DNA of 64,000 nucleotides from Hirsutella rhossiliensis (taxonomy: Eukaryota > Ascomycota > Sordariomycetes > Hypocreales > Ophiocordycipitaceae), in NCBI RefSeq assembly GCF_020360975.1, contig NW_025408682.1, positions 124,001 to 188,000 of the forward strand, written 5' to 3'. Made by a program: the position numbers and the translations under genes. Below, piece after piece: positions 1 to 12,300 of the stretch. The notes under the pieces were generated by a model. The model worked only from the letters and a program-made list of their open reading frames with translations, made no database searches and was not told where the DNA came from. Each line of letters begins with the position of its first letter. Positions within the stretch are counted from its first letter, which is position 1.

Positions 1-131
1 TTTGTCTTTTAAGGGTTATTCCCTTAGACTGTATTATAGAGCCTCTTTTTACTAGCTTATTCTATAAAGCCTCCCTATGCCTATTATTTCTTTATAATAG
101 TAAAATAGGAATATAAGGGTATATTCTTATA
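1..131 (-). mobile_element. Copia-1 3' LTR, cut by window edge
   Basis: This segment is repeated almost base for base at 5622-5752, which makes the pair the LTR copies of one element. The element reads on the minus strand, so this is its 3' LTR, and only its first 131 bases (minus direction) are inside the window. The minus-strand terminus reads TATAAGAATATACCC, as expected if an original TG end was changed to TA by RIP. The remaining roughly 570 bp lie to the left of the window. Confidence 0.85.
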
Positions 132-150
132 GCCTCCCTTAAAGAGTACT
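132..150 (-). other. Copia-1 polypurine tract
   Basis: On the minus strand a purine-rich run (CTCTTTAAGGGAGGC) directly precedes the 3' LTR, where a plus-strand primer site is expected. The same motif is found at the matching place in Copia-2 (15485-15500), so it is conserved between two diverged elements. Confidence 0.6.
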
Positions 151-550
151 AGGTAAATAGTGCTCTTTATTAGTTATTTCTTTTATAGTAGAATTATCCT
201 TATTAAGAATAAGGTATATAATAGGAATATAAGGGAAATTTTTTTTAAAACCCTTTCTAGGAAAAACCTTAGTAGGAAAAATCCTAGTTATAGTTATAAT
301 TATTTCTCCTCTTTTTAAGCAAACCTTTATAAGGAAAAAGCCTTATAGAGTTATTATTATAGGAAACCTTTTAATAAGGAAAAACCTATTTTTATAAGTT
401 GTTTTTATTAATAGGAAACCTTTTAAAGGAAAACCTATTAGTTATATATAGAGGAAAAGCTAAGAAAGTAAAAGATAGCTAAAAACCTCTATTAAGGGAT
501 ATAAGCTTTTCTTTTTAAGGCTCTTTTAATTCCTTAAGGGAAAGAAGCTC

Positions 551-3500
551 TTAGAACTTAAAGAATTTTTCTTTTCTTAGTTCCTTAGTAAATATATCGG
601 CAATATTATCTTTGGATTTAATATAGAAAATCCGAATCTTCTTTTCCCTAATATTTTCTTAGGTATAAAAGTAGGCAATGTCTATATACTTTGTCTTTTT
701 ATAAAATTCCGGATTTTCAGCTAATTTAATAGCTGCCTCGTTATCCATTAAGATAGGAGGTATAGTATTAGGAATTCTAATAGACAAGCTATTATTTATC
801 GTATAAAATAGCCGATTTAGATATAAAGCTTCTTTATTAGCCTCCTTAAGGGCAATAAATTCAGCTTCGTAGGTTAATAGGGCTATAGATTTTTGCTTTT
901 AGTAGGCCTAACTTATAATATTTTTATAAATATAGAAATAGTATCTAGAAACGGATTTTCTATCTATAAGGTTAGACGCTTAGCTAGCGTCGGAATAACC
1001 TTTTATAAAATTATAAGTATAAGGGATATTATAATAATAAATTATCCCTAGGTTAGGATATTTATTTAAATATTTCTAGATAGTATTTAACGCTTTAAAA
1101 TACATATTATTTAGTTTAGAAGTAAATCTAGCGTAGGAAATAACAGCATATAAAATATCTAGCCTACTTATTATAGCTAGATATAATAGAGCCCCTATTT
1201 CCCTTTAGTAAATAAGGATTTCTTTTTACGAAGGCGTTATAGTAGCCTTTTTAAGCTTTACTCCTACTATAGTAGGCGTATTAAAAGTCCCTAAGTCTTC
1301 TTTATTATATTCTCGTATTTTATTATAAGTATATTTTTCCTAGGATATAAATATCTCCTTTCTGCTCTAGTTTATAATTATATATATTCCTAAGAAGTCT
1401 TTTAGTTCGCCTAGAGGCTAAACCTTTATATAATCTATTACTTTTTTAAGCAGACTATTTATTATACCTCTATTAGGCCCTATTATTAGGAGGTTATCTA
1501 CGTAGATTGCTATCGTAATTTTATATTACGTATTTATAAATACCCCTTTATCTATAGGAAGGGCCAAAAATCCTATCTTAGCTAATATAGAGCTAAGATA
1601 GTTATACTAGAGCTTTAGGCTTTATTTAAGGCTATATAATACTTTCTTTAATTTTACTACTAGCCTTTTCTTTTTATATAGCTCTAGAAACTATAAATAG
1701 CTAATATTATACTTATACTAGTTTTTATTAAACTAGTCTTTAAGTATTAGCTCTTCGTAGCCTATATGGATTTTTATATAAATATCTATATCTATTTCGG
1801 TATATATAAAGGCATTTTTTATATCGTATTATAGTAGAGTATAATTATTAGAAATAGCTATTATAAGTAGCATTCTAATAGATTTAGGTCTTACTATTAT
1901 AGAAAAGGTTTCTAAATAATCTAGGCTATAGACCTAATTAAATCCTTATACTATATAGCGGGCTTTATATTTAATAATATTATTATTATTATCCCGTTTT
2001 ATTTTATAGACCTAACGGCCGCCTAGGGCTTCCCTATCGCTAGGAAGAGGCTTTAATTCCTAGGTATTTTAGTTTAAGAGCTCTTCTATTTCTAGAAACA
2101 TAGCTCTTTTCTATTCTATAGCTTCTAAGCTATTTATAGCCTATTTAAATGTTTTAGGCTCTATAGGATCCTTGTTTTCTAGTAAAGATAGAATAATCTT
2201 TTTACTTTTACTATTTAATATAGTGTTTATTTCGGGGTATACGATATAGTCTTTATAAAATCCGTTTAGCTTCTTAGGTATATTAATATGGATTTTTAGA
2301 TCCTTTTTTAATCCCTTTTCTAAAAGAGGATTATTTCCCTTTTTTATAAAAGGGTTATCTTCCTTCTCTATAAGAGGGTTATCTTCCTTCTCTATAAGAG
2401 GGTTATCTTCCTTTTCTATAGGAGGGTTATCTTCCTTCTCTATAAGAGGGTTATTTTCCTCTTTTTTTAAAGAAGAGTTATTGCCTTCTTTATATATAGG
2501 TTCCTTTTATAAATAATTATCCGGGACCTTATTTATAGAAGGTAAGGTATTAAAGTCGAAGTCCTTAAGGTCTTCTTCCTTTTAATTTTCTATAAATTTA
2601 TTTTCTAGGATAATAATATCTCTAGAAATTATTACCTTTCTTTTTAAAGTTATATATTTTATAAGCATTTTCGGTATAGCCTATAATAATACCCTTATAA
2701 GCTCTTATCTCTAGCTTATCTAAGGGGTCTTTATTTTTATAATAAATAGTACTTTTAAAGGTCTTAATTTTCTCTAAGTCTTCTAAGGCTAGAGATTTAT
2801 TTTCCTTTTTCTTTATAGGAGTTTAGAAGCCTATTCGTAAGTAAGGGGTCCTATTATATAAATAGGCTGCTATTAGAACAGCTTCTCCCTATAGATATTT
2901 AGGTAGTTTTGCCGTAAATAAAATAGCTCGGACTTTATTTAAAATAGTTTTATTAATCCTCTCTATTACTCCGTTTAATTCGGGAGTCCTAGGAGGGCTA
3001 GTATAATATTTTATTCCCTTTCTTAAGTAGTAGGGTTTTATTTTATATAGGAATTCTTTTACGTTATCCGAAAAGACTTCCTTTATAGTAATATTATCCC
3101 GGTTATTTTTAACCAAGGCTTTATATTCTAAGAATTTATCTAGGGCTTCTGCCTTAGATTTTATTAAAGATATTTCTAAATATCTTATCCTATATCTAAA
3201 AAGGATATAAAGGAGGTGTATTTATTATAAGTAGGGGTCTTTATAGGTCCCTAAATATTAATAGTAACTCTATTAAGGTAATTATATACCTTATTAAATA
3301 GGGATTTATTCCTCTTATTAGTTGCCTTTGCTTTAATATAAGCCTTATATTCTTTAATTTTTATAATATCCTTCTTAGGGATAGTTATATCTTTATTATA
3401 TCTTTTAAAGGTTTCTAGTAAGGCTTTAAGACTTATATATCCTAGCCTTAAATGCTATAAATAAAAGTTAAGGTCATTTATATTATTCCTTATATTATTA

Positions 3501-5040
3501 ATATTATATAGGAATGTCTTCTTCTTTAAGAAAGGAATTTCTAAAGAGAAGATATAAAGGTTATCTTACTATTTTCCTTTAGATATAATATTAGCCTAGT
3601 TATCTAGCAGGAAAATTTCCTTGCTATTAATAAAGGCATAAGTATTTTTAAAATACGATTAGCTTATAATATTTACCCTAATTCGGGTATAAAAGGCAGT
3701 TTTTAAGATAAATAGCCTTTTATTTTTCGGAAATCTAAAAAGAAGATCTCCGTAGCCTTTAACAATTATATAGGATGCCTTTCCCTAATTAACCTTAGTA
3801 GAGATAGTTCGAAAATTAATAAGGAATTTCTTTTCCGATACTATATACCTAGTAGCACCGGTATCGTATATAAAATTATAGAAATTTCTATTCTCTAAGG
3901 TTTTATAAGGGATTTCCTTCTCTTTTACCTTATATATAAGGTCTTTAATTCGAGAGGAATTTAAAGGTCCTATTTACCTATTATTAAATACGGCTTTTTT
4001 AAGGATATTCGAAGAGATATATACCTCTGCTTCTTCTTCGGAGCTTTTATAGCCTCCTAGGGTAGGAGGAGGAATAGAAAAATCGATTTCCGGTTCTTCG
4101 TCCGTTTAATTATCGATTTCTATTTTCTCTACTTCCGATATATATAGAGAAGAGGGTTTTTTCGTCTTCTTATCGACGTAAGAGTCTAATTCGATAGGAT
4201 TTCCTTCTATAGAAGGTTTTCTAGGCCTCTTAGAAGGTATTCCTTTCTTTTAATTTTTTGAATTTTTAGAAAAGCCTTTAAGGGCCTTTTCCGGGTAAAG
4301 ATAGTAGCAATCTTTAACTAGATGCCCTTTCCTCTTATAGTAAGTGCATTATAATGTAATTTTTATCTTTTTCTAGGGCTTCTTAGTAAAGAAAGCTTAC
4401 TTAGGAGGATTTTCTAGAGACTTAGTCCTCTTAAATTCGTCTATAAGACTACTAGAGAGAGACTCTAGATTAAAAGCTTCTAAGTTATTTCGAAGAGCTT
4501 ACGTTATATTAGTTATATAGCTAGAAAACGAGCCTAAAAGGCTATTTAAAATCCAAGCTATAATAACTACTTCTAGAATTATAATATTCTATGCTTTTAG
4601 CTCTTCGAATACCTCTTTTACCTTATTTAGGTAGCCTTCTAGGGATTCGAAATCCCTTACCGAAGTATTAAAAAGCTCCTTTATAAGTAGGTAATTCGAG
4701 GTAAAGGAAATAGGGTTATATAGGTTTTTTAACCTATCCTACGCCTCTTTAGCATTTGTTATATAATTTATTTAGGTTAAAGGACTATCTTTAATACGAA
4801 GAAAAATCAAAGTAAGTGCTTCTTCTATTTTCGAGTAATTTTCTTACTATATAGTAGTAGAAAGCTTCTCTCTAACTAGAAGAGCCTATATTCGAATAGC
4901 CTAGAAGGTATAGTTAGAACTACCCTTAAGTTTAGCAAATTCGAACTTATCCCTAGAGCCTATTTTAGATAATTCGAGGTCGTATAGTTAGTATTAGAAT
5001 TTCGAAGATTTTTCGAAGTTATTACCCGACTTATAGAGAA
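551..5040 (-). pseudogene. Copia-1 gag-pol, RIP-inactivated
   Basis: Remnant of a Ty1/Copia polyprotein in the order gag, protease, integrase, reverse transcriptase, RNase H. Visible on the minus strand are: a Gag segment near 4750-4990; a zinc knuckle at 4307-4347 in which the second Cys is now Tyr (C-T-Y-Y...H-L-V-K-D-C); protease motif D-T-G-A-T at about 3865; an integrase core at 2889-3116, the longest stop-free stretch (75 codons), with F-S-D-N and G-V-I-E-R-I-N-K-T, so the second Asp and the Glu are intact; reverse transcriptase Y-V-D-N at 1487-1504, where the second catalytic Asp has become Asn; and RNase H E-A-E-F-I-A-L near 840-900. The frame ends at a TAA at 551. Many in-frame TAG/TAA codons interrupt it. 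The family call is firm; the exact gag start is not resolved. Confidence 0.9.
2350..2462 (-). repeat. 24-bp in-frame tandem repeat in Copia-1
   Basis: A 24-base unit (GAGGGTTATCTTCCTTCTCT plus ATAA on the plus strand) occurs about four to five times in a row with one or two substitutions per copy. Being a multiple of three, it adds the octapeptide E-K-E-D-N-P-L-I on the minus strand. It lies in the linker between integrase and reverse transcriptase, a region of variable length in Copia polyproteins. Confidence 0.85.
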
Positions 5041-5055
5041 GCCGGGCTTATAACC
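5041..5055 (-). other. Copia-1 primer binding site (initiator Met half-tRNA type)
   Basis: Immediately inside the 5' LTR the minus strand reads GGTTATAAGCCCGGC. It matches the complement of the initiator-Met tRNA anticodon loop and stem (GGTTATGAGCCC) apart from one G-to-A change of RIP type. Many Copia elements prime from an internally cut initiator tRNA rather than from its 3' end. The position next to the CA end of the LTR supports the call. Confidence 0.65.
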
Positions 5056-5752
5056 TGTAAGAAGGTATAAGCAATAAGCGCAGAATCGGGTAATCGATAA
5101 CGTAAGCGGAAAGATCGGTTAAAGGAGTATAGGGTAGGATTTCGTCCGGAATTTATAACGAGCATATAAGGGGCTGAATAATATATTGAAAGAATAGCGT
5201 TGCAAAAGATACTTGCGAACTTGCTTGTTTAATCTACTACTCCCAGGGAAATCCTTCGTCCTTTATAGACCATTGCTCGCCTACTAGTAGACCAATTAGT
5301 TAGCTTCCTAGCACATTCTATAGTGCTTAAAAAGCTCTATCTATAGCATATCTTCCTAACTTAGTAGGTGGTCTGATTGTAGCGTGATGGTTAACGTAAG
5401 ACTGTGGGTTCTAGCATAAGTAGTGGATTTAACTAGAATATTCTATGCCCTACCTATTCTCGTATCGCGGATATCTTCGGAACCGCTATGCTAAAATAGG
5501 CAATAGGGTATTCGTTCTACTCGTAATTAACTTATGCATTTTATATATATTTTTGTTTATAAGGATAGGCTTATCCTAACCCGCTTTTCCTAGAGGAAGG
5601 TATAGTTGTCTAGTAGAGGTCTTTGTCTTTTAAGGGTTATTCCCTTAGACTGTATTATAGAGCCTCTTTCTACTAGCTTATTCTATAAAGCCTCCCTATG
5701 CCTATTATTTCTTTATAATAGTAAAATAGGAATATAAGGGTATATTCTTATA
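5056..5752 (-). mobile_element. Copia-1 5' LTR (697 bp)
   Basis: The right end matches the 131 bases of 3' LTR at the window start. The left end reads TGTAAGAAGG on the plus strand (ACA end on minus) and abuts the primer site, which fixes the length. The central part (about 5165-5620) keeps many CpA and TpG dinucleotides, unlike the surrounding DNA. Part of the left region (5125-5165) is also found at 8695-8740 in the LTR of Copia-2. The five bases outside, ATACT (5753-5757), would be the target duplication; its partner is off the window. Confidence 0.75.
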
Positions 5753-6140
5753 ATACTTAATATATATAATAAAGAGGCCTTAACTAGTTAACTACTACGT
5801 TGCGCTATAAGAGCGTTATATAGTCTTTTCTAAGTAGCTATCTCTACTAAGTAACTAAAAAGGGAAGCTTTAAAAGTTATAAGGGAATATATATTATAGT
5901 ATAATTAGTTAGGTAGTAGAGATAGCTAAAGGTACTATACTATATATATTATATTCTCCTTATTATAAGACTAAAGCTTATAAGAAGAGGGATTTTTTCC
6001 TCTTTTATTAAAATAGCGAGTAGTCTATAATATATAAGTAGGGTAGGTACGATTCCCTACTAATACCCTACTAATATATTAGTACTATATACCTAAGTGC
6101 TTTATTAGCCTATACTTTTTAGTAGCACTCTTATATTACC
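5753..6140. other. AT-rich spacer with an imperfect foldback
   Basis: No coding region was recognised. The segment holds an imperfect inverted repeat: TAGCTATCTCTACTAAGTAA at 5839 pairs with TTAGGTAGTAGAGATAGCTA ending at 5927, leaving a loop of about 45 bases. It could be the edge or terminal sequence of an old element, but no partner end was found. Confidence 0.4.
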
Positions 6141-6954
6141 TTTAATAAGCTATTAAGGAACCTATTTACTAGACGCTTACTCGCCGCCGCTATAGCCCTG
6201 CCTTTTACTCCCTCTAAGCGGGCTAACTTATTCGCCGAGGAATAGGCCTTAATACCGGTCTAATAAAAGCTTAACCCCTTCTAGGTTCTAAGCCGCGGAA
6301 AGCCTAGACTATTCCTTATCGTACCTTTTATAGTATACTATAATAACTTTAGCGATATAAACGGCTATATAAATATTATTTACTCTAGGTTAGAAGCGCT
6401 AGTTTATAAAGCCTTAGACGTAGCTATAATTTAAGTAAATCTATTTACTGCTATTTATAAGGAGGCTAACGCCGACCTCTTACTTAGCTAGTACGCTGCC
6501 CTTACTAAAGTACCCGCTAGCTTTATTTATTAGTTTACCTTTACCGCTTACCTCCTAAATAACTCGCCTAAGCTTACTATAGTATATTAAAGAGCCGCCT
6601 ACGTTAGCCCCTTATATATACTAGTAGTAGCCCGCCCTTATATAGCTAATATAATAGCTTATTTTAACTTATTAAACTAAAAGTTTACTAATATATACTT
6701 AAGTAGATTCTAAAACCTAGGCCTAACTATATAGGTATTAATAGTAGTAATTTATAACTAAATTCTAGCCTCTTATAATAAACTAGCTATAATACTCTTA
6801 GTAGAACCGGCCTTTAATAACGCCTATAGCGGGCTTATTTATAAAGCCTTTAATATATAGGATGCCCTAGCTAACGTACTAGTAGGCCCTAAGGAACTAA
6901 TAAAGAAGGAAGCTAAGAAAGAGATCCCTTACCCTACCCTTACCCCTATAGTAT
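6141..6954 (+). pseudogene. Unidentified decayed coding region
   Basis: One plus-strand frame stays readable for about 270 codons with roughly 14 stops, nearly all TAG or TAA of the type RIP makes from Trp or Gln codons. The other frames are far worse. The product would be hydrophobic and Leu/Ala-rich near the front (L-L-A-A-A-I-A-L-P-F-T-P-S-K-R) and basic at the end (E-L-I-K-K-E-A-K-K-E-I-P-Y-P-T-L-T-P), stopping at TAA. I recognise no domain. A Gag-like protein of a retroelement or a duplicated host gene are both possible. There are no paired LTRs and no pol motifs nearby. Confidence 0.4.
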
Positions 6955-8614
6955 AAGACGGTCGGTTACTAAGTTAGCTTTATTATATCCTTAGCCTTCT
7001 TTATTTTATTACTAGCTTAGCTATAGAGCGCCCTTAGTTATAATTAGTTTTCCTAAGCTTAGCTATACTACGCCCCTAGCCTTACTTATTTATTACCCTA
7101 GTTTAGCTACCTAGCGCCCTTAGTCTTAATAGTATTTTACTCTTAGCTTAGCCGCCTTACGCCCTTAGTATTAATCGTACTAAGTTACGTTTTAGATAAG
7201 ATATAAGTTATTCCCTATACTAAACTTAGAAATCTATATAACTTTACTACGATTCCTTATTAGCGCGACTCCCGCTTAAATACTATAAGAAACTAATAAG
7301 GATATTAGTTAATTCTTTTACCTTAGGTATTTATTATAGGACACCCTATAGTCGATAATCTAGGTACCTATAACGATATCTACTTCCCTTAAGGAAGTTA
7401 CCCTTAACTCCCTAAGGCTCCCTATAAAAGAAGGAACTTAGAAGCTACTAAGTAAACTCTAAGAAATTACTAAGAAATCCTAGAAATAATAACTAAGCGG
7501 ATTATATAGATATTTTATAAAGATTTCCCTTAGGAATATATTATATAGGGAATATACTATAAATTCCTAAGTAATAATAGCTCCTTAAGGAGTATATTAA
7601 TATTTCCTTAAGAAGTTACTTTAAGAATATAGCAGGGAAATTATAGAGAAATACCTATACTTACCTAGGGAAAATACTAGGAAATACCGCTAATACGCTA
7701 TACTACTATTATATAATTATAAGGTTAAGATATTACTTAGTTAAAGCCCTAAGTAAGGTCTTACGCTCGCTATAGTATATATAAAGGATAGAGAACCCGC
7801 TAAATCTTAAGTAAGTAAAGAAGAATATAAATAGTTATTACTAATCTTACTTTAACTTATAAGACTAGTAGCTAGTCTATATATAACGCGCGTAGTAACG
7901 TATAGTAGCTAGTTTATATAATACGTTTAATTATATATAATAGCTAGTCTATTTAATTACCTATTAAACCTATACTAGATCTAAGTAAATAGTAAGGTTA
8001 AAGTACTAGCCGTATATTAAGGGACTAGTATATAATATATAAGTTATATAGTTAGCCCCTTTAATAGCTATATAAAATAGTTATATAAAGAGATTAAAGG
8101 TAATAGTAAAGGAAAAAGTAAAGGTTATAAAGCTTAACTTAAAAGTTTTAAAAGAGCTATAGCTAGAGATATACTATATAGCGGTATATTTACTAAATAT
8201 AATACCTATTAAATTATATAATTATAGCTAGTAAAGTCTAAATAAGTATTAGTAGACCTAGATAAAAGAAAATAATTTACTATATTACTATATTAAAGAT
8301 ATTAAAATAGATATTATATATTAAAAAGGTTTTTAGCTATATAGCGTTCTTAATAAGAAATATAGTATTAGAATATATTAAGTAATATAAGATATAGTTA
8401 CCTTTTAAGTAAAGAGCTTATATTAGCTACTTAATAGGCTATAAGTCTACTTAGTAATATATTATATAAATACTATTAATTAAATAGTATAAACTAATAG
8501 TATTAGCTAGTATATAGTTTAATAAGTCTATAAGCTATAATATAAAAAGAAAAGAGTAAGCCTAGCTAGTTTAAATATATAGCTATAATATCCTTAAAGA
8601 TATAGCTATAACTA
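6955..8614. other. RIP-degraded DNA, nothing identifiable
   Basis: The stretch is almost free of CpA and TpG and dense with stops in all frames. Short basic coding-like runs appear on the plus strand near 8090-8150, but no family motif could be recognised and no terminal repeats were seen. Confidence 0.5.
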
Positions 8615-8754
8615 ACGTTATTCTTAAGGTATATACGTAAAAGCGGAATTTTAGGATATTAAGGAAATATATATAACTATATAATAAAGGGGAAGAAGGA
8701 GTATAAGGTAGGATTTTTAACGGAATTTATTAGTAGTATATTAGTATATAAAAG
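8615..8754 (-). mobile_element. Copia-2 3' LTR, outer part (split by copy A)
   Basis: The bases around 8695-8740 match the Copia-1 LTR at 5125-5165 (AAGGAGTATARGGTAGGATT and onward). Removing copy A joins this piece to 15037-15484, which directly abuts a Copia polypurine tract and pol end. The two pieces therefore form the 3' LTR of Copia-2. The outer boundary near 8615 is approximate. The last five bases, AAAAG, are the target duplication of copy A. Confidence 0.6.
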
Positions 8755-9238
8755 TATTATAAAGCATAGCTTAATTTTATAGTTCTTAGAGATATCTCTT
8801 AGTATAAGGGACTAAGGAAGCTAAAAACACTTAGTATAGAAGAAGGAAGAAGGAGCTAAAAAGAGGTATAGAAAGGAGGGTAGGGGTATAGGGGGAAGTA
8901 AAAGTAGCGATATCTTCTTATAGAGGTAGCGAAAGATAAGATAGATATACTAGTAATAGCTAGAAAAGAGGGGAAAAACTAGTAAAAAGCTTAGTAGTTA
9001 AAAGGATATTAATAGATTCTTTAAGTAGGATCTTCTTTATTAATTAAGATACTAAATAGGTATAAAGAAGTGCGTTAGATAAAGGAAAGAAGGATAATTA
9101 AGGAAATATAATAATTACTCCCCTACCTTTATTACTACTCCTATAAGAATTAAATCTCTCTACCCTACCGGTCTAACCCCTTACTTTTAATTTTACCTTT
9201 ATATATTTTATATACTTCTTATATCTCTTTATATAAGA
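8755..9238 (+). repeat. Copy A 5' LTR
   Basis: 484 bp, aligned end to end with the LTRs of copies B, C and D. It is followed directly by a primer site (GTTATAAGTCTAGGAGG) that is the RIP-altered form of the copy B site. Confidence 0.93.
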
Positions 9239-9381
9239 GTTATAAGTCTAGGAGGAATAGAATTCCTATACCTTCTAGCTACTATAAAAGGTACCTTTCT
9301 TATATCCTTTATAGCTCCCTTTTACCCCTCTTACTAGAAAAGCTAATTTTAACCGACTTTTCTACCCCCTCTCTTATAATA

Positions 9382-12300
9382 ATATCGAAAAACGACTCCT
9401 TTACTATCCCTATAGTTTATAAGACGATTCTTATAGAGCCCTAAGATTAAGATAAGTAGGTAAAGGAGCTATAGGCTCGTATATATAGAACTATCTATAA
9501 TTTAGTCTTCTTTAATAAGTAGGACCCTCTTAAGCCCCCTCTTTATCTAAGGGCAATAGAATTTATAGAGGGAGCTTCCCTCTTCTTTAAGCTAACCTCT
9601 ATATAATAAAGAGCTTTTTCTACTACCTTAGGTAACTATAAGAGTTACTAAAAGGAATACCTTTATAAGACGAAGCTACTAACTACTATACGTATAGTAA
9701 TAATAAAATCTATTAGTACCGTAAAGCTAATCTCTTATTAAGAGGAAGAAATTCCTAGGTAGTAGCTTTTAAAGCTTAAGACCTTAATAGCTCCCTTAAG
9801 GGGCTATAAAACTAACTATATTAAGAAGACCTATATAGTATACCTAGGAGCCTTTTTTACTAAGAACTTACTAGCTTCTTTATAGCTAGCTAAGTAAGAA
9901 GAAATTCTTAAGGAAGCTAACTAATACTTCCTTATAAAAGCTCTTTCTAGCTAGTAGCTATAGGATATATCTCTACTAATAAAGCCTATTAGTAATAGTT
10001 ACTTAACTATCTTTCGAGAAGCTAGCCGGGAACTAAATAAAGAGGCTACTAAAGTATAATAGTAAGTAGTCTTATTCCTTCGTAGCTAGCACTCGACCTA
10101 AATAGCTCGACCTACTACCCTTATAGCTGCTATAGCCCTAGTTACTACGGCCCCTATTACTACTACTATAGCTATTGCTCTCTTAGCTCTACCTCTCTTA
10201 AGAGTATTAACCCCGTCTTTAACGGCTAGCCTAGGCCCGGCCCCGGTCCTATTAGTTAGACCGGCCTAACTAGTCCCTTAATAGACCTTTTAGTCCGTTA
10301 GTCGAAAAATTAAGAAACTAGTTAATATCGAACCTCTTCGTTAAAATTAATAATAAGGGGTAAAAAGGGGGGGTTTTTAAGCAGACCTTCCGGACTAAGA
10401 TAAGGATTCCTTAAAGAAATAATATATAAGGAGGAATCGACCTACCTACTAAGTATATAAAAAGCCCTATTAGCTAGAAGACTATTAATAGGTCTTCGAA
10501 GAAAACTAACTTAAAGGAGTTAACCCTTTAAAGAGGCTTTAAGAAATAGTATAATAGTCTCTTAAGGAGGACCCCTTATTATAGAAGAAGATAAACGAGA
10601 TTTAAGTTACTAAGAAATAGTAACTAATAACGCCGCTGCCCTTATTTAAGCCGTAAATTTAAGGAAAAATCGTTAGTATAGTAAATCTAGTATTTATCTT
10701 TCCTATAGATTAGTAAGACTACCTATTAGGACTATCTAACTATCTCCTACGAAAATTAGCTATCCTTAACTTTAGTACTTCCCTTAATATCTATAATATA
10801 CTGTTATAATTCTAGTCCTTTAAGAATGTATAAAGGGAATATCTTATTACTAGGGAATTAACTATATAGATAGAGGGATATAAAAGAGTGAATTTTACGA
10901 TAGAATTACCTAATAGGTCTATATAAATTCTCCGACGAAAAAGGGTAGCTTTTTACCCTTAATTTTTAACGAGCCTAATTTCCTTTTACCTTCTTTAAAA
11001 GGAAGGAATCTTTTAGGATATAACGTTTAAGCCTATAAGGCTAGTCTAGAAGAATTAGACTATTAGGCTTATTAAGGAAAAATTCGGTTAATTTATTCTC
11101 GAATTCTAACCTATCCTTAGGAAGGAATTACTTAAGAAGTTAGCTTTCCCTACTAAGAGGAATAGGTCTACTATAAAGGACCCTCTTTTAGCATCCTAAA
11201 GAGATAGCCTTCTTTAATATATACGACTTAGTTACCTAGGCCCCCTAGCTTTATATAAGCTAGGCCTATAATAAGGCATATAAATAAGGGGCCTAAAGAC
11301 TATTAAATATAAATACTATAGCTAAGGAAAGACTAAGAGACGAATTTCTAGACGAACGCCTTTATAGCTAGACTAGCTATATAAGTAAATTTAGGTCGAT
11401 TAAACTAACGTCTCTAAGGACTAAGAAAGCTTTATTAAGGTAATATTTTTTATAAACGCCTTTTTAAGGATAGTTTTCCCTTATTTCTAATAAACCTATC
11501 TAAGTAAGTATAACTAGTTTACCCTTTAGGACTTCGTTAACTAGATAAATCCTACTTTAGCTATAAGGTAAAGAAGATACGGTCTAATAAAGAGCTATTT
11601 ATAAAGGATATCTTAAATTAGCTTCGAAAAAGAGGTATTTTACCCCTCCTATTAGCATTAAATACCTAGGCCTAGAACGGAGGGGTAGAAAGATTAAGGG
11701 GTGCTATAATAGAAAGGGCCCGTATAATAAGACTTACTATAAGGCTTCCCTATAACCTTTAAAGGGAAGTTATTAAGACCGCTTATTACCTTTAGAACCG
11801 GACCTTAAGGACCTAAGGAATAAACTAGAAATCTCCCCTTAAGCTCTTTATAAAGAATAGGGCCTCGCTAGCTTACCTTTATACTTATAGCTATAAGGCA
11901 AACGCGATAACTACCGATATATAGCTAAAAAGAAAGAAGAAAAGAAAGCTTAATCCTAGAGCCTTTATTACTTATCTCGTTAGTTATAATTCTATAAATA
12001 TCTTCTAGATTTAGATTCCTTTTTTATAGAAGGTTATTTTAACTAGGGATATAATTTTCTATAAATCTAGCTTCTTCGATAGAAAGAGGGATTAATAGCT
12101 ACTCTTACTCTTATAACATTAGCTAATTTAAAAGATTTAAATCCCCCCTTCCTAATAGTTTTAAGAAGAGGTTATAAATAAGGAAATAAAAGAAGAAACT
12201 AATATTAAAGTAGTTAAAGATAACGCCGACTTTAAAAAAGAGGAAGCTACTAGATTAAATAATCTAGATAAAGAAGGAAACTATAGGAAACTAGTAGAGC

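Noticed and set aside
2889..3116. 75-codon frame as a separate gene
   Set aside because: It is a stop-free piece of the Copia-1 integrase core, listed as part of that pseudogene.
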